Shown here piece by piece: positions 25,028 to 33,806 of a DNA stretch of 64,000 nucleotides; position 1 is the stretch's first letter, and each line of letters begins with the position of its first letter. This stretch comes from Paenibacillus planticolens (lineage in GTDB: Bacteria > Bacillota > Bacilli > Paenibacillales > NBRC-103111). Made by a program: the position numbers and the translations under genes. The stretch is taken from positions 1 to 64,000 of the forward strand of contig NZ_WHNZ01000078.1 in the NCBI RefSeq assembly GCF_013141725.1. The letters are read 5' to 3'. The notes below the pieces were generated by a model. The model was not told the DNA's origin. It saw nothing but the letters and a program-made list of their open reading frames with translations, and ran no database searches.

Positions 25028-26431
25028 TTGCATATTATAACAGTCGGCTTAAACTATCGCACGGCTCCGGTCGAAATTCGGGAAAAGTTCGCTCTTTCCG
25101 AACAGGATTTGCCGATTGCATTGACAGAATTGAAAGAAACGAAAAGCATATTAGAATGTGTAATCGTCGCCACCTGCAATCGCACGGAAATTTACGCCGT
25201 TGTGGATCGACCACAGATGTGCAGCCACTACTTGACTCATTTTATTGAACGGTGGTTCCAAGTTCCCAAAGATCAGTTTCAGAAACATTTATATATGCAT
25301 GAAAATGAGAAGGCGATTGAGCATTTATTCCGCGTAACGAGCGGTTTAGATTCTATGGTGATCGGGGAAACCCAAATTCTTGGACAAGTACGGGAAGCTT
25401 TTTTATCGTCTCAAAAAATGAAAGCTACCGGATCTTATTTCAATACATTGTTTAAACAATCGGTAACACTTGCCAAAAAGGCACATTCCGAAACAGGCAT
25501 CAGCAATAATCCCGTTTCTGTCTCCTATGCCGCGGTGGAGCTCGGCAAGCGAATATTCGGCAGCTATATGAATAAGACGGTTATGATTATTGGCGCTGGG
25601 AAGATGAGCGAACTAACCGTTAAGCACTTGTATGCCAACGGCGCTAACAAAGTTATCGTTGTGAATCGTACGTTTGAGCGTGCGGCGGAGCTGGCGGAGA
25701 AATTCAAGGGCATTCCTTGTACCATGGACAACATGGCTTCTTATTTGCCTGAAGTGGATATTATTATCAGCTCTACGGGCGCTCCCGGATATGTCCTTAC
25801 TAAAAATGATATCCAGTCGTATGTTCAAAAAAGAAAGTCACGTCCGCTGTTCATGATGGACATTGCGGTGCCTCGCGATCTGGATCCGCAAATCAGCGAT
25901 CTGCCGAATGTGTTCCTTTATGATATTGATGATCTGGAACATATCGTAGACAAGCATTTGCAAGAGAGAAAGAAAGAAGCGGCCAAGATTGAGACGATGA
26001 TTGAATCGGAAATAGGTGTGTTCGAGCAATGGACAAAGACTCTTGGCGTAAGTCCGGTTATTAACGCACTCCAGGCCAAAGCAAGCCAGATTCATGAAGA
26101 GACGATGGAAAGCATGCTGAATAAGCTGCCCGATCTTGATGAACGTGAAATTAAAGTTATTCGGAAATTAACGAAAAGCATCGTGAACCAAGTGCTGCGC
26201 GACCCGATCCTGCGCATTAAGGAAATGGCGGGAGAACGCCATGGGGAAGAAGCGCTTGAGCTCTTCACGAAACTTTTTGCCCTCGAAGAGACGTTAGAAC
26301 AACAAGAACAAGCCAGTCAGTTAGCACAGGAGAAAGAAGCGGGGCAAAAAGCGCTGGAAGCTAAACAGCTGCTGGAAGACAAGCTGTCCGTGCGCGGTTT
26401 GCAGACCGCGGATATTCTGGCAAAATCTTAG
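25028..26431 (+). CDS. hemA: glutamyl-tRNA reductase
   Basis: A 467-residue NADPH enzyme, first committed step of C5 heme synthesis: Glu-tRNA to glutamate-1-semialdehyde. The catalytic Cys50 lies in VATCNRTE. The NADPH-binding Rossmann motif is IIGAGKMSELT and the helical dimerisation domain is C-terminal. The TTG at 25028 (MHIITVGLNYRTAP) has AGGTGGTACCA upstream and fits family alignments, better than the ATG at 25004. It begins the tetrapyrrole cluster. The C-terminus (about 415-467) is a Gln/Glu/Ala-rich extension. Confidence 0.96.
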   Translation: MHIITVGLNYRTAPVEIREKFALSEQDLPIALTELKETKSILECVIVATCNRTEIYAVVDRPQMCSHYLTHFIERWFQVPKDQFQKHLYMHENEKAIEHLFRVTSGLDSMVIGETQILGQVREAFLSSQKMKATGSYFNTLFKQSVTLAKKAHSETGISNNPVSVSYAAVELGKRIFGSYMNKTVMIIGAGKMSELTVKHLYANGANKVIVVNRTFERAAELAEKFKGIPCTMDNMASYLPEVDIIISSTGAPGYVLTKNDIQSYVQKRKSRPLFMMDIAVPRDLDPQISDLPNVFLYDIDDLEHIVDKHLQERKKEAAKIETMIESEIGVFEQWTKTLGVSPVINALQAKASQIHEETMESMLNKLPDLDEREIKVIRKLTKSIVNQVLRDPILRIKEMAGERHGEEALELFTKLFALEETLEQQEQASQLAQEKEAGQKALEAKQLLEDKLSVRGLQTADILAKS

Positions 26432-26463
26432 AAAAAAGGCGCTAATCGCCTGGGAGAGGTGCC

Positions 26464-27294
26464 ATGGTAACTCGTAGCTGGTTGTTTGATGCGATGATTT
26501 ATATGTATGCCCTGAGCCTACTGTTTTACTTTTCGGACTTCGCGAATGCGAACCGGAGCGCAAAACGGATGGGGACGGGGCTGCTTTTGTTTGTATGGGT
26601 TCTGCAGACCGCTTACTTAGGCATTAATTTGTACGGTCATTTGACAGAATGGGTATTTACCCGATCGGACGTCCTGTTCATGTTTTCGTGGCTGCTCGTG
26701 ACGGTTTCATTATTGGTAAATCGTTTTTTCCGGATTGAATTGTTCGTATTTTTTGTGAATGTGCTTGGATTTGCCATGCTGGCATTAAACGTATTTGGAA
26801 ATCCCCACGTAATGCCGATCAAATCCGGTTGGGACATCAACGACGAGCTATTATTTATACATATTACTCTAGCAATTGGCAGCTACGCGGCATTCTCCAT
26901 TGCGGCTATCTTCTCGTGCATGTACGTATTTTTACACAGTATGCTGAAGGCCAAAAAGTTTTCTCAAACGGTGATGCGATTGCCGTCCCTTGAGAAAATT
27001 GAGCACTATACGTATTTTTCCGTTATCATCGGGGCTCCGCTGCTTCTTATGGCATTAAGTCTCGGTGTGGTCTGGGTTATACTGGAAGGGAATCATAACT
27101 TGCTCTATGATCCCAAGGTGATTAATTCCTTCTTTGTTTTGGTTGCGTATGCGTTCTATTTATTCCAGCAAAAGTCGATGCGGATTTCAGGCTTTAAATT
27201 AGCTGCTTGGAACCTTGCTGCTTTCCTCATTGTTGTGATTAACTTCGTTGTGTCCAATCTGGTTTCAGGATTCCACGACTGGATATGGAGCTGA
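26464..27294 (+). CDS. hemX: HemX-type membrane protein (CcsA/CcmC fold)
   Basis: A 276-residue polytopic membrane protein with about eight hydrophobic segments, in the cytochrome c assembly (CcsA-like) family; GSYAAFSIAAIF is a family-like segment. In B. subtilis HemX follows hemA and lowers the level of HemA protein. GGGAGAGGTGCC precedes the ATG. It is spaced 32 bp from hemA and 4 bp from the next gene, in one operon. Confidence 0.9.
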   Translation: MVTRSWLFDAMIYMYALSLLFYFSDFANANRSAKRMGTGLLLFVWVLQTAYLGINLYGHLTEWVFTRSDVLFMFSWLLVTVSLLVNRFFRIELFVFFVNVLGFAMLALNVFGNPHVMPIKSGWDINDELLFIHITLAIGSYAAFSIAAIFSCMYVFLHSMLKAKKFSQTVMRLPSLEKIEHYTYFSVIIGAPLLLMALSLGVVWVILEGNHNLLYDPKVINSFFVLVAYAFYLFQQKSMRISGFKLAAWNLAAFLIVVINFVVSNLVSGFHDWIWS

Positions 27295-27298
27295 TGAC

Positions 27299-28030
27299 AT
27301 GAAGCATCCGTATCCGATTATGGTGAATTTGGCGGGCAGGCAGTGTCTGGTTATCGGCGGCGGGCCAATAGCTGAACGTAAGGTGCTTTCGCTTCTTGAA
27401 GCAGGAGCCCTCGTGACTGTTGTCAGCCAGACATTTACGGCAGTACTAGCCGAGATGGGCCAAAGCTCGCAAGTGGTACTGCACAGGCAGACGTTTCATC
27501 CGTCTATGATGACAGGCGATCTTGTCATGCCGTATACGCTCGTTGTGGCGGCTACGAACGACGATGAAGTTAACGCGCAGGTCTACGAGCTTGCCAACAA
27601 GCATGGCAAGCTGGTCAACGTCGTTGATCAGCCGGAGCTTAGCTCTTATATTCAACCCTCCGTTGTGCGAAGAGGGAAACTGGTGATTGCTGTTTCCACG
27701 GGGGGCGCCAGTCCATCTGCGGCTCGTAAGATCGCCCGCGAACTGGATAGCGGTTATGGCGAGGAGTACGCAGCTTATCTTGATTTTCTTAGCGAGGTGC
27801 GTCATCTCGTTCAAAGCAAAGTAGCGGATAAGCAGGCGCGACAACGAATGTTTAAAGAGATGCTGGAATGGGACGTACTGGCCAAAATCCGCGCCGGCAC
27901 GTTCGAGAGTTGGAAGGACAAGCTGTACATGGCTATAGAGAAAGAGCTTTGGCCGACAGGAGAAGCGGGTCAACCGGATACGGACCGGCCTTCATGGTCA
28001 ACGTTCAAAGATTTCGGGCAGCAAGTATAG
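27299..28030 (+). CDS. precorrin-2 dehydrogenase / siroheme synthase (Met8/YlnF type)
   Basis: A 243-residue NAD-dependent enzyme that oxidises precorrin-2 to sirohydrochlorin and may insert iron. The N-terminal dinucleotide site is VIGGGPIAERKV, followed by VVAATNDDEVNAQV and STGGASPSAARKIARE, typical of the family. The ATG at 27299 has TGGAGCTGATGAC upstream and nearly abuts hemX. With the cobA part of the fused gene at 28989 it supplies a siroheme branch from uroporphyrinogen III. B. subtilis keeps this function outside the hem operon. Confidence 0.9.
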   Translation: MKHPYPIMVNLAGRQCLVIGGGPIAERKVLSLLEAGALVTVVSQTFTAVLAEMGQSSQVVLHRQTFHPSMMTGDLVMPYTLVVAATNDDEVNAQVYELANKHGKLVNVVDQPELSSYIQPSVVRRGKLVIAVSTGGASPSAARKIARELDSGYGEEYAAYLDFLSEVRHLVQSKVADKQARQRMFKEMLEWDVLAKIRAGTFESWKDKLYMAIEKELWPTGEAGQPDTDRPSWSTFKDFGQQV

Positions 28031-28044
28031 GGAGGCGGGTAGAG

Positions 28045-28992
28045 ATGAAAACCATTATTGTAGGAACTAGACAAAGCGCTTTGGCCTTGACGCAAACGGG
28101 GCAAGTGGTAGAGCTTTTAAAGCAGCTTGCTGCGGAGCACGGGATTGCCTGTCAATTTGAAATTAAGAAAATTGTCACGAAAGGCGACCGCATCTTGGAC
28201 GTGACTTTGTCCAAGGTAGGGGGCAAAGGTTTGTTCGTCAAAGAAATCGAACAGGCTCTTGTCGACGGCGAGATCGACATGGCTGTCCACAGCATGAAGG
28301 ATATGCCCTTCGAGCTTCCCGACGGACTTGTCGTGGGCGCGATACCGAAGCGCGAAGACGCGCGCGATGCGCTCATCACGCGAGGGTACAGTTCCCTGCA
28401 AGAGCTGCCGCAGGGGGCGCTTGTCGGGACTAGTTCGCTGCGCCGAGCGAGCCAACTGCAGCATCTCCGCCCGGACCTCCGCATCGAGTCGCTCCGGGGC
28501 AACATCGACTCGAGGCTGCGCAAGCTCGAGGAAGAGAACTTCGATGCGATTATGCTGGCCGCGGCCGGTTTGCACCGGATCGGCTGGCAGGATCGCATCA
28601 GCGCCTACTTGCCGCCCGCAGAGTGCCTCCCTGCCGTAGGGCAGGGGGCGCTCTGCATCGAGTGCCGGGGCGGCGACGCGTTCGTGCTGGACCTGCTGGG
28701 CAAGTTCCAGCATGAGCCTACTGCGCTCGCGGTGCGAGCAGAGCGGGCTTTCCTCGGCAGACTCAATGGAGGCTGCCAGGTGCCGCTCGGCGCTTACGCG
28801 AGCGTAAGCGAAGCCGGCAGCGGGCTCGAGGCGCCGCTGCTTACGCTGACGGGCATGGTCGGCACGCCGGATGGCGCGACCATGCTGAAGGAAACGGCTT
28901 CCGGGAGCGATCCGGAAGCGCTAGGCCGACTCATTGCGGACAAGCTGATCGCGCAAGGGGCTGAACGTATCTTAGCTGAGGTGAGGGAGTGA
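28045..28992 (+). CDS. hemC: hydroxymethylbilane synthase (porphobilinogen deaminase)
   Basis: A 315-residue enzyme that joins four porphobilinogens. It starts MKTIIVGTRQSALALTQTGQ and carries HSMKDMP, GTSSLRR and RGNIDSRLRKL; Cys244 in GGCQVPLGAY should carry the dipyrromethane cofactor. AGGCGGGTAGAG precedes the ATG. From about 28300 the gene becomes unusually GC-rich, and a perfect 9-bp-arm palindrome (28791-28810) lies right after the cofactor Cys, in a loop that looks a few residues longer than in B. subtilis HemC. Its stop overlaps the next start. Confidence 0.96.
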   Translation: MKTIIVGTRQSALALTQTGQVVELLKQLAAEHGIACQFEIKKIVTKGDRILDVTLSKVGGKGLFVKEIEQALVDGEIDMAVHSMKDMPFELPDGLVVGAIPKREDARDALITRGYSSLQELPQGALVGTSSLRRASQLQHLRPDLRIESLRGNIDSRLRKLEEENFDAIMLAAAGLHRIGWQDRISAYLPPAECLPAVGQGALCIECRGGDAFVLDLLGKFQHEPTALAVRAERAFLGRLNGGCQVPLGAYASVSEAGSGLEAPLLTLTGMVGTPDGATMLKETASGSDPEALGRLIADKLIAQGAERILAEVRE

Positions 28993-30530
28993 GCCGCTTG
29001 AGCAAAGGGAGAGTTTATCTCGTTGGCGCAGGTCCAGGAGACCCCAAGCTGATCTCAGTTCGTGGCATGGAAGCTATTCAGAAGGCGGATGTGATCGTCT
29101 ATGACCGCCTGGCAAACCCTCGTTTACTTAAGCATCGCAGACCGGACGCTGAGCTGATTTTTGTCGGCAAGCTTCCGGACAAGCATATATTAAAGCAAGA
29201 AGAAATCAATCATTTGCTCGTAGATTTGGCTCTGCAAGGGAAAATCGTGACCCGTCTCAAGGGTGGCGATCCCAGCGTTTTCGGACGGGTAGGCGAGGAA
29301 GCGGAGCTGCTTGCGGAGCACGATGTGACTTTCGACATCATCCCGGGCATCACGTCATCGATTGCCGTTCCGGCCTATGCGGGAATTCCGGTCACACACC
29401 GCAATTTCACTTCGTCGTTCGCGATTATTACGGGGCACGAGTATCCGAATAAAACATACTCCGGATTGGACTGGGAGCACCTGGCCAAAGCCATCGGCAC
29501 GATGGTTTTCTTGATGGGCGTGGCGAATCTGGAACAAATTTGCCGCGAATTGATCCGCTGCGGCAAATCGCCGGAAACGCCGGTTGCGCTTGTCCGGTGG
29601 GGCACCTGGGCCGATCAGGCTACCATCACAGGAACATTGGCCGATATTACAAACAAAGTGAAAGAGGCTGAGTTCAAATCACCCGCAGTCATTATTGTCG
29701 GCGAGGTTGTGAAGCTGCGCGAGAAGCTGGCTTGGGTCGAGAAGAAGCCGCTTTTTGGCCGCCGAGTTCTGGTGACCCGAGCAAGAAGTCAAGCGAGCGA
29801 GCTGGTTGATTTGATCGACGATCTGGGGGGAGAACCCGTTGAATTCCCAGTGATCAAGCTGCAGCCGCCAAGCAGTCCGGAAGCTCAGCAAGCCTTGGAT
29901 GAAGCTTTAAATGAACTGCATACGTACGATTGGATTTTGTTGACTAGTGTGAATGGGGTGGAGTTTTTCTTCAACCGTTTGCGCCAGCTAGGGATCGATG
30001 TTCGCAGAATGGGCAATGCCCGCATTGCCGCAGTAGGACCCAAAACTGCCGAAGCGCTTGCCGACCGGGGAATTATCGCTGATGTGCTCCCAAGCAAGTT
30101 TCAAGCGGAAGACCTGCTTGAGGCGATTCAATCCGATTTGATAAAGGGTCAGAAAGTCCTTTTGCCAACAGCGGATTTGGCACGTGATTATTTGCCCGCT
30201 AAACTTCGCGAGTTAGGTCTGCAAGTTGCTGAAGTAGATGTGTACGAGAATGTACTCACCACAGACGACGGTGCCGAAGTCATTCATTTGCTTCAAAATC
30301 AAAGCATTCATATCATCACTTTTACTAGCTCATCGACCGTAACGAATTTGATAGAAGCCTTGAAGCAGTTGGGAATCGAAGATCCGGTATCCCTTCTGCA
30401 AGGTGTTGAAATTGCATGCATCGGACCCAAAACCGCAGATACGGTGCGACGATACGGTCTGCCGGTCACGCATATGGCCGAAGAGGCCACAGTTGCTTCA
30501 CTCGTTCAAAGCATGATTCAACCTAAATAA
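28989..30530 (+). CDS. cobA-hemD: fused uroporphyrinogen-III C-methyltransferase / uroporphyrinogen-III synthase
   Basis: A 513-residue fusion. Residues 1-250 are a SAM-dependent CobA methyltransferase (VYLVGAGPGDPKLIS, RLKGGDPSVFGR, PGITSSIAVPAYAGIP) making precorrin-2. Residues about 260-513 are HemD (RVLVTRARSQASEL, DWILLTSVNGVEFF, FTSSSTVTNLIEAL), closing the ring of uroporphyrinogen III. The protein thus sits at the heme/siroheme branch point. The start is GTG at 28989, overlapping the hemC stop; a TTG at 28998 with GGGAGTGAGCCGC is equally plausible. Such fusions are known in Firmicutes. Confidence 0.93.
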   Translation: MSRLSKGRVYLVGAGPGDPKLISVRGMEAIQKADVIVYDRLANPRLLKHRRPDAELIFVGKLPDKHILKQEEINHLLVDLALQGKIVTRLKGGDPSVFGRVGEEAELLAEHDVTFDIIPGITSSIAVPAYAGIPVTHRNFTSSFAIITGHEYPNKTYSGLDWEHLAKAIGTMVFLMGVANLEQICRELIRCGKSPETPVALVRWGTWADQATITGTLADITNKVKEAEFKSPAVIIVGEVVKLREKLAWVEKKPLFGRRVLVTRARSQASELVDLIDDLGGEPVEFPVIKLQPPSSPEAQQALDEALNELHTYDWILLTSVNGVEFFFNRLRQLGIDVRRMGNARIAAVGPKTAEALADRGIIADVLPSKFQAEDLLEAIQSDLIKGQKVLLPTADLARDYLPAKLRELGLQVAEVDVYENVLTTDDGAEVIHLLQNQSIHIITFTSSSTVTNLIEALKQLGIEDPVSLLQGVEIACIGPKTADTVRRYGLPVTHMAEEATVASLVQSMIQPK

Positions 30531-30597
30531 ACGGCATCCGACCGGCCGCAGTTGAAGCTGTTCGGATTGTCCAGCCAAATAAGGAGGCGGAATCCTC

Positions 30598-31593
30598 ATG
30601 AGTTTCCCCATTGTTCGTAACCGCCGCTTGCGCGGTAATGCAGCTATTCGCAATTTAGTTCGTGAAAATCAAGTAACGGTCAACGACTTGGTACAGCCGA
30701 TTTTTGTTACGCACGGGACGAATGTAAAATCAGAGATAGCCTCTATGCCCGGTGTTTATCATTTGTCGCTGGATATGCTGAAAGCTGAGATCGACGAAAT
30801 TACATCGCTGGGAATTCAAGCCATTCTTCTGTTCGGCGTTCCTGATCACAAAGACGCAAAAGGCACATCCGCGTACATGGAAGACGGCATCGTCCAACAA
30901 GCAACCCGTTTTATTAAAGAGTTGAACCCGAACTTGCTCATTATTGCTGATACGTGCTTGTGTCAGTTCACGGATACAGGTCACTGCGGCGTGATTCACC
31001 ATCACCCGGTAACAGGGGCAGCCGATGTGGCTAATGATCCATCCCTGGAGCTGCTGGTTCGAACGGCGGTTTCCCAAGCCAAAGCCGGTGCGGATATTAT
31101 TGCGCCATCCAACATGATGGACGGTTACGTGCATGCCATTCGTTCAGGTCTGGACGAAGCCGGATACGAGAATACGCCGATCATGGCGTACTCGGTGAAA
31201 TATGCTTCGGCATATTACGGCCCATTCCGGGATGCCGCTCATTCCACGCCGCAATTCGGCGATCGCAAAACGTATCAAATGGATCCGGCCAATGGCAGAG
31301 AAGCGCTGCGCGAAGCGGAAAGCGACGTTGTAGAAGGCGCGGACTTCTTAATGGTGAAGCCGGCTCTTGCTTACATGGACATCATTCGGATGCTCAAAGA
31401 TAATTTCGACTTGCCGGTAGTGGCTTACAATGTGAGTGCCGAATACTCCATGATCAAAGCTGCCGCTTTGCAGGGTTGGGTGAATGAAGAAGCGATCGTT
31501 ATGGAAACGATGCTGAGCTTCAAGCGCGCAGGCGCCGATATTATCCTGACTTATTTTGCTAAAGATATTGCCCGTTATCTGAAGAACAGCTAA
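30598..31593 (+). CDS. hemB: delta-aminolevulinic acid dehydratase (porphobilinogen synthase)
   Basis: A 331-residue enzyme joining two ALA molecules. The Cys cluster DTCLCQFTDTGHCG (about 120-133) indicates the zinc-dependent type. The active-site Lys residues lie in AYSVKYASAYYG and FLMVKPALAY. AAGGAGGCGGAATCCTC precedes the ATG. It is spaced 67 bp from the cobA-hemD fusion and is followed by a 199-bp gap before hemE. Confidence 0.97.
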   Translation: MSFPIVRNRRLRGNAAIRNLVRENQVTVNDLVQPIFVTHGTNVKSEIASMPGVYHLSLDMLKAEIDEITSLGIQAILLFGVPDHKDAKGTSAYMEDGIVQQATRFIKELNPNLLIIADTCLCQFTDTGHCGVIHHHPVTGAADVANDPSLELLVRTAVSQAKAGADIIAPSNMMDGYVHAIRSGLDEAGYENTPIMAYSVKYASAYYGPFRDAAHSTPQFGDRKTYQMDPANGREALREAESDVVEGADFLMVKPALAYMDIIRMLKDNFDLPVVAYNVSAEYSMIKAAALQGWVNEEAIVMETMLSFKRAGADIILTYFAKDIARYLKNS

Positions 31594-31792
31594 TTTTTTC
31601 ACAGATCAGAACCATTCATCCTAGAAGAGCAGACGAGCAGTTTCCCGAGGAAATTGAACGGCTGCCCCGGCTAGACGCGGATGGTTCTTTTGTCATACTA
31701 TTGTCGCAAAACGTGAGCTTACGTCGGTTGTGACAGGGGTATAATTAGGGCATAATGAATGAGAATAGATGGAAACAAGAGGAAGGTGCCTC

Positions 31793-32857
31793 ATGAGCTA
31801 TAACGACAATTTTATTAAAGCATGCCGGAAAGAACAGGTCGATACGCTGCCGGTCTGGTATATGCGTCAAGCCGGACGTTACGACCCGGATTACCGCAAG
31901 ATTAAAGAGAAATATACGCTGCTCGAAATTTGCAAACAGCCTGAGCTTGCTGCAGAAGTTACGATGATGCCGATTAAGAAGCTCGGTGTTGATGCGGCAA
32001 TTTTATATTCAGACATTATGAATCCCGTGGCTTCACTTGGGGTCGATTTTGATATTGTCAAGGATATTGGTCCTGTCATTCATACGCCGGTTCGTACTGA
32101 ACAGGATGTTGAGCGTTTGCGTCCTATTGACGTGGAGAAGGATTTATCCCATATCATTGAGACCATTCGGATTTTGGACAAAGAGCTGGAAGTTCCGCTT
32201 ATTTCTTTTGCGGGTGCGCCATTTACGATTGCCAGTTACTTGATTGAAGGGAAGCCATCTAAAAGCTATATTCGCACTAAGCAGCTTATGTACGCCGAGC
32301 CTGCTGTTTGGTTTGCGTTAATGGACAAACTTGGAGATATGGTGATTACCTATTTGAAAGCCCATATCGCTGCAGGAGCTAAAGCGGTTCAAGTGTTCGA
32401 CAGCTGGGTAGGCGCGCTTTCTCCTGCCGATTTCAAGCTGTATGTGCTGCCAACAATGGAGCGTATTTTCAAAGAGCTTTCCCACTTGAAGGAGCCTAAA
32501 ATTTATTTCCCTGGCGTAAGCTCGGGCGAACTGCTCCCTTATTTGAATAACCTGCAAGCCGATGTCATCGGTCTGGATTGGCGTATTCCGATCTCGGTAG
32601 GGCGTGAACGGGTTGGCGAGCGTTTTGCCGTGCAAGGAAACTTGGATCCTTATGTGTTAACGGCCCCGATGCATGTGATTGAGCAGCAGGCGAAAGCCAT
32701 CATGGATGAGGGAATGAAGAAGCCGGGTTATATTTTCAACCTGGGGCACGGGCTGTTCCCGGAAGCGTCGCTTGAAAAGCTCAAAGATTTGACAGCGTTC
32801 ATTCATGCGTACTCGCGTTCCGTATTAACTCAACAAGCAGAAAAGAGTGGTGTTTAG
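31793..32857 (+). CDS. hemE: uroporphyrinogen decarboxylase
   Basis: A 354-residue cofactor-free decarboxylase that makes coproporphyrinogen III. Signatures are PVWYMRQAGRYDPDYR near the N-terminus (substrate Arg residues) and GAPFTIASYLIEG; the invariant Asp lies in ILYSDIMNP. The ATG at 31793 has AAGGTGCCTC upstream; the in-frame ATG at 31769 lacks one. It begins the hemEHY subset, which is a separate operon in B. subtilis, and a TATAAT at 31740-31745 suggests a promoter here. Confidence 0.97.
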   Translation: MSYNDNFIKACRKEQVDTLPVWYMRQAGRYDPDYRKIKEKYTLLEICKQPELAAEVTMMPIKKLGVDAAILYSDIMNPVASLGVDFDIVKDIGPVIHTPVRTEQDVERLRPIDVEKDLSHIIETIRILDKELEVPLISFAGAPFTIASYLIEGKPSKSYIRTKQLMYAEPAVWFALMDKLGDMVITYLKAHIAAGAKAVQVFDSWVGALSPADFKLYVLPTMERIFKELSHLKEPKIYFPGVSSGELLPYLNNLQADVIGLDWRIPISVGRERVGERFAVQGNLDPYVLTAPMHVIEQQAKAIMDEGMKKPGYIFNLGHGLFPEASLEKLKDLTAFIHAYSRSVLTQQAEKSGV

Positions 32858-32858
32858 G

Positions 32859-33806
32859 ATGACCAAACGTCGTGTTGGTGTATTAGTCATGTCTTACGGG
32901 ACTCCGGAAAGCCTGGATCAAGTGGAAGCGTATTACACACATATTAGACGCGGTTCTCCGCCTACTCCCGAGCAGTTGCACGAATTAACTGCAAGGTATG
33001 AAGCGATTGTAGGCGGATTCTTTCCGCTGCGTGAAAATACGAATAAGCAAGTGAAGGGGCTTGAGGACACATTGCGCGCCGAACATCGGGAAGCGGAGTT
33101 CGTGTGCTATCAAGGCCTGAAGCACGCTCAGCCGTACGTTGAAGACGGCGTTGAGCAAATGGTTAAAGACGGGCTTACGGAAGCTGTAGGTGTCGTTCTG
33201 GCGCCTCACTACTCCACGATGAGCGTTGGCGGCTACGTGAAAAGAGCGAAGGAGAAGGCTGAGGAGCTGGGTCTTAAAATGAGCTTTGTCCTGGACTATC
33301 ATCTTCATCCTAAGCTGATCGATGCTCTAAGCACGCGGGTTGAGAAGGCGCTAACGAAGTTCGGCGATGCGCAGCGCAGCGATATTCGCGTGATTTTTAC
33401 GGCGCACAGCCTGCCGGAGAAAATTCTTGAAATGAAGGACCCGTACCCGGACCAATTGCTTGCTACTTCTAAAGCTATTGCGGAGCGTGTCGGGTTGACG
33501 AACTGGCAGTTCGGTTGGCAGAGCGCAGGCCAAACGGCCATGCCGTGGCTTGGACCGGACATCCTGGATGTCCTGCAGCAAATTCACAAAGAAGAAGGCG
33601 TGAAGAACGTTCTGCTGTGTCCGATCGGATTCGTTTCCGATCATCTTGAGGTTCTTTACGATATCGATATTGAAGCGCAAGCCTTGGCTAAGGAGCTGGG
33701 CGTGCATTTGGAACGAACGGAATCGCTTAATACCGACCCCCTCTACATGGAGACGCTAAGCGATGTTGTGCATACGAAATGGCAAGAAGTCAGTGAACAG
33801 TCATGA
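32859..33806 (+). CDS. hemH: coproporphyrin ferrochelatase
   Basis: A 315-residue ferrochelatase. It starts MTKRRVGVLVMSYGTPESLD; the active-site His lies in FTAHSLPEKI and a second acidic patch in PIGFVSDHLEVLYDID. In monoderm bacteria this enzyme inserts iron into coproporphyrin III (CpfC). The ATG lies one base after the hemE stop. The last bases overlap the start of hemY (ATGA), so the two are translationally coupled. Confidence 0.96.
   Translation: MTKRRVGVLVMSYGTPESLDQVEAYYTHIRRGSPPTPEQLHELTARYEAIVGGFFPLRENTNKQVKGLEDTLRAEHREAEFVCYQGLKHAQPYVEDGVEQMVKDGLTEAVGVVLAPHYSTMSVGGYVKRAKEKAEELGLKMSFVLDYHLHPKLIDALSTRVEKALTKFGDAQRSDIRVIFTAHSLPEKILEMKDPYPDQLLATSKAIAERVGLTNWQFGWQSAGQTAMPWLGPDILDVLQQIHKEEGVKNVLLCPIGFVSDHLEVLYDIDIEAQALAKELGVHLERTESLNTDPLYMETLSDVVHTKWQEVSEQS

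Noticed and set aside
28117..28713. Long antisense frames within the GC-rich part of hemC
   Set aside because: High GC lowers stop frequency on all frames; no ribosome sites or domain signatures.
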